Below are positions 6,175-6,501 of a stretch of 6,501 bases of DNA, in pieces. The DNA comes from Anaerolineales bacterium. GTDB lineage: Bacteria; Chloroflexota; Anaerolineae; Anaerolineales; DRMV01. A program made the translations under genes and the position numbers. Where the stretch lies: NCBI GenBank assembly GCA_015494815.1, contig WGAK01000027.1, positions 1 through 6,501 on the forward strand. The letters run 5' to 3'. Numbering within the stretch: the first letter of the stretch is position 1; each line of letters begins with the position of its first letter. Under the pieces are notes generated by a model. The model made no database searches. It was not told the DNA's origin and saw nothing but the letters and a program-made list of their open reading frames with translations.

Positions 6175-6203
6175 AGTGTAGCACAGCCCCGGGGGATTGG
6201 CAA
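6175..6203 (-). promoter_or_regulatory. Sigma70-type promoter for the metH leader
   Basis: On the minus strand, TTGCCA (6203-6198) and TACACT (6180-6175) are separated by exactly 17 bp, and the -10 is preceded by TGC, an extended -10 element. Initiation is expected near 6168. This gives a leader of about 267 nt holding the two hairpins, the SAM aptamer and the terminator before metH. The position, spacing and downstream riboswitch agree well. Confidence 0.7.
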
Positions 6204-6246
6204 GGCGGGCGGGTTTTTGGAACGCGGCACCTGGGTGGCGTCTTGG

Positions 6247-6294
6247 GGGCGGAAAGGCGGTAAGGCGATAAAGCGGTCAAGCGAATGGGCGAAT
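6247..6294. repeat. Degenerate 8-bp tandem repeat, six units
   Basis: Six consecutive 8-bp units fit the consensus RRGCGRWH with GCG invariant at unit positions 3-5 and no phase slip across 48 bp. Examples are AGGCGGTA (6255-6262), AGGCGATA (6263-6270) and AAGCGAAT (6279-6286). The run lies in the otherwise gene-free stretch between the metH promoter and the transporter gene end. I know no function for it; slippage-derived intergenic sequence is the simplest view. Confidence 0.55.
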
Positions 6295-6316
6295 CTTCGG
6301 ATTTGCGGGGCCGGTA

Positions 6317-6359
6317 GGGGCGCAGCGGTGCTGCGTCCCCCGCGGTGCCAAGCCACCGC
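6317..6359. repeat. Intergenic inverted repeats downstream of the transporter gene
   Basis: GGGGCGCAGC (6317-6326) pairs with GCTGCGTCCCC (6330-6340) with one bulged base and a 3-nt loop. A second hairpin pairs GCGGTG (6342-6347) with CACCGC (6354-6359). Both lie just after the stop of the minus-strand transporter gene and could shape its transcript end. No T-run follows, so a dispersed GC-rich palindrome is equally likely. Confidence 0.45.
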
Positions 6360-6369
6360 ACGCCAAAGT

Positions 6370-6501
6370 TCAGGCCGCGGTTCGGGTCGCCAGGCGGGCC
6401 AGCAAGGGCACCGCGGCCAGTTGCACCAGCACCGAAAAGGCCATCAGCACGACCAGCGAATGGTCGTACAGCCAGCCCATGAGCGCGCTGCCCGCGAACC
6501 A
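6370..6501 (-). CDS. Probable MFS transporter, C-terminal end (start outside window)
   Basis: Too short to be obvious as a gene by itself, this minus-strand frame is open from the window edge to a TGA at 6372-6370 and gives 43 residues. It reads GSALMGWLYDHS, then a hydrophobic helix (LVVLMAFSVLVQLAAVPLLA), then a short tail, RLATRTAA. A glycine-rich G-x3-GWLYD loop followed by one final membrane helix and a short basic cytoplasmic tail is the usual end of a 12-helix major facilitator superfamily permease. The substrate cannot be told from this fragment. It points the same way as metH but is separated from the metH promoter by about 166 bp of non-coding sequence, so it probably belongs to a different transcript. 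Another class of multi-helix membrane protein is possible. Confidence 0.68.
   Translation of the reverse strand, partial: WFAGSALMGWLYDHSLVVLMAFSVLVQLAAVPLLARLATRTAA

Noticed and set aside
5902..6180. B12 (cobalamin) riboswitch upstream of metH
   Set aside because: Expected for some B12-related genes, but the leader has no B12-box; the sequence matches the SAM-I core throughout.

Overview
This is a GC-rich bacterial window, by eye about 65% G+C in the housekeeping genes. It holds parts of two housekeeping or transport genes, one complete vitamin-B12-dependent methionine synthase gene (metH) with its control leader, and a compact two-gene type II restriction-modification (R-M) system between them. 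The base composition, the style of the MetH protein and the dispersed palindromic repeats remind me of Chloroflexota (Anaerolineae-like). That is an impression, not something the window proves.

Layout. Positions 1-441 (+) are the C-terminal 146 residues of a transaldolase. Positions 442-738 hold no gene. They contain small GC-rich hairpins after the transaldolase stop, an extended -10 promoter candidate (540-548) and an 89-bp cloverleaf-like palindromic element (592-680). Positions 739-1722 (+) encode a beta-class amino DNA methyltransferase. Three bases after its stop, 1726-2295 (+) encodes a restriction endonuclease of the BglII/BstYI type, recognised by its D-x8-E-V-Q active site. Together they form an M-then-R operon. 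Convergent to it and only 27 bp away, metH fills 5901-2323 (-). Its leader (about 6168-5902) carries a sigma70-like promoter, a SAM-I (S-box) riboswitch, a drawable antiterminator and an intrinsic terminator. Positions 6204-6369 hold no gene but contain a degenerate 8-bp tandem repeat and a small inverted repeat. Positions 6501-6370 (-) are the last 43 codons of a probable MFS transporter.

How it works together. MetH remethylates homocysteine to methionine, the precursor of SAM. The riboswitch should stop transcription before metH when SAM is plentiful. The methyltransferase uses SAM to protect DNA from its partner endonuclease, probably at a GATC-centred site. By my hand scan, GATC occurs only three times in the window, all inside the R-M genes, and never in the flanking 4.9 kb. 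The methyltransferase also ends with a QLPLF peptide that looks like a beta-clamp-binding motif.

I found no CRISPR array, tRNA, rRNA, transposase or wholly new system. The most interesting points are the clamp-like motif on the methyltransferase, the GATC avoidance around a GATC-type R-M system, and the palindromic element lying between a promoter candidate and the methyltransferase gene.
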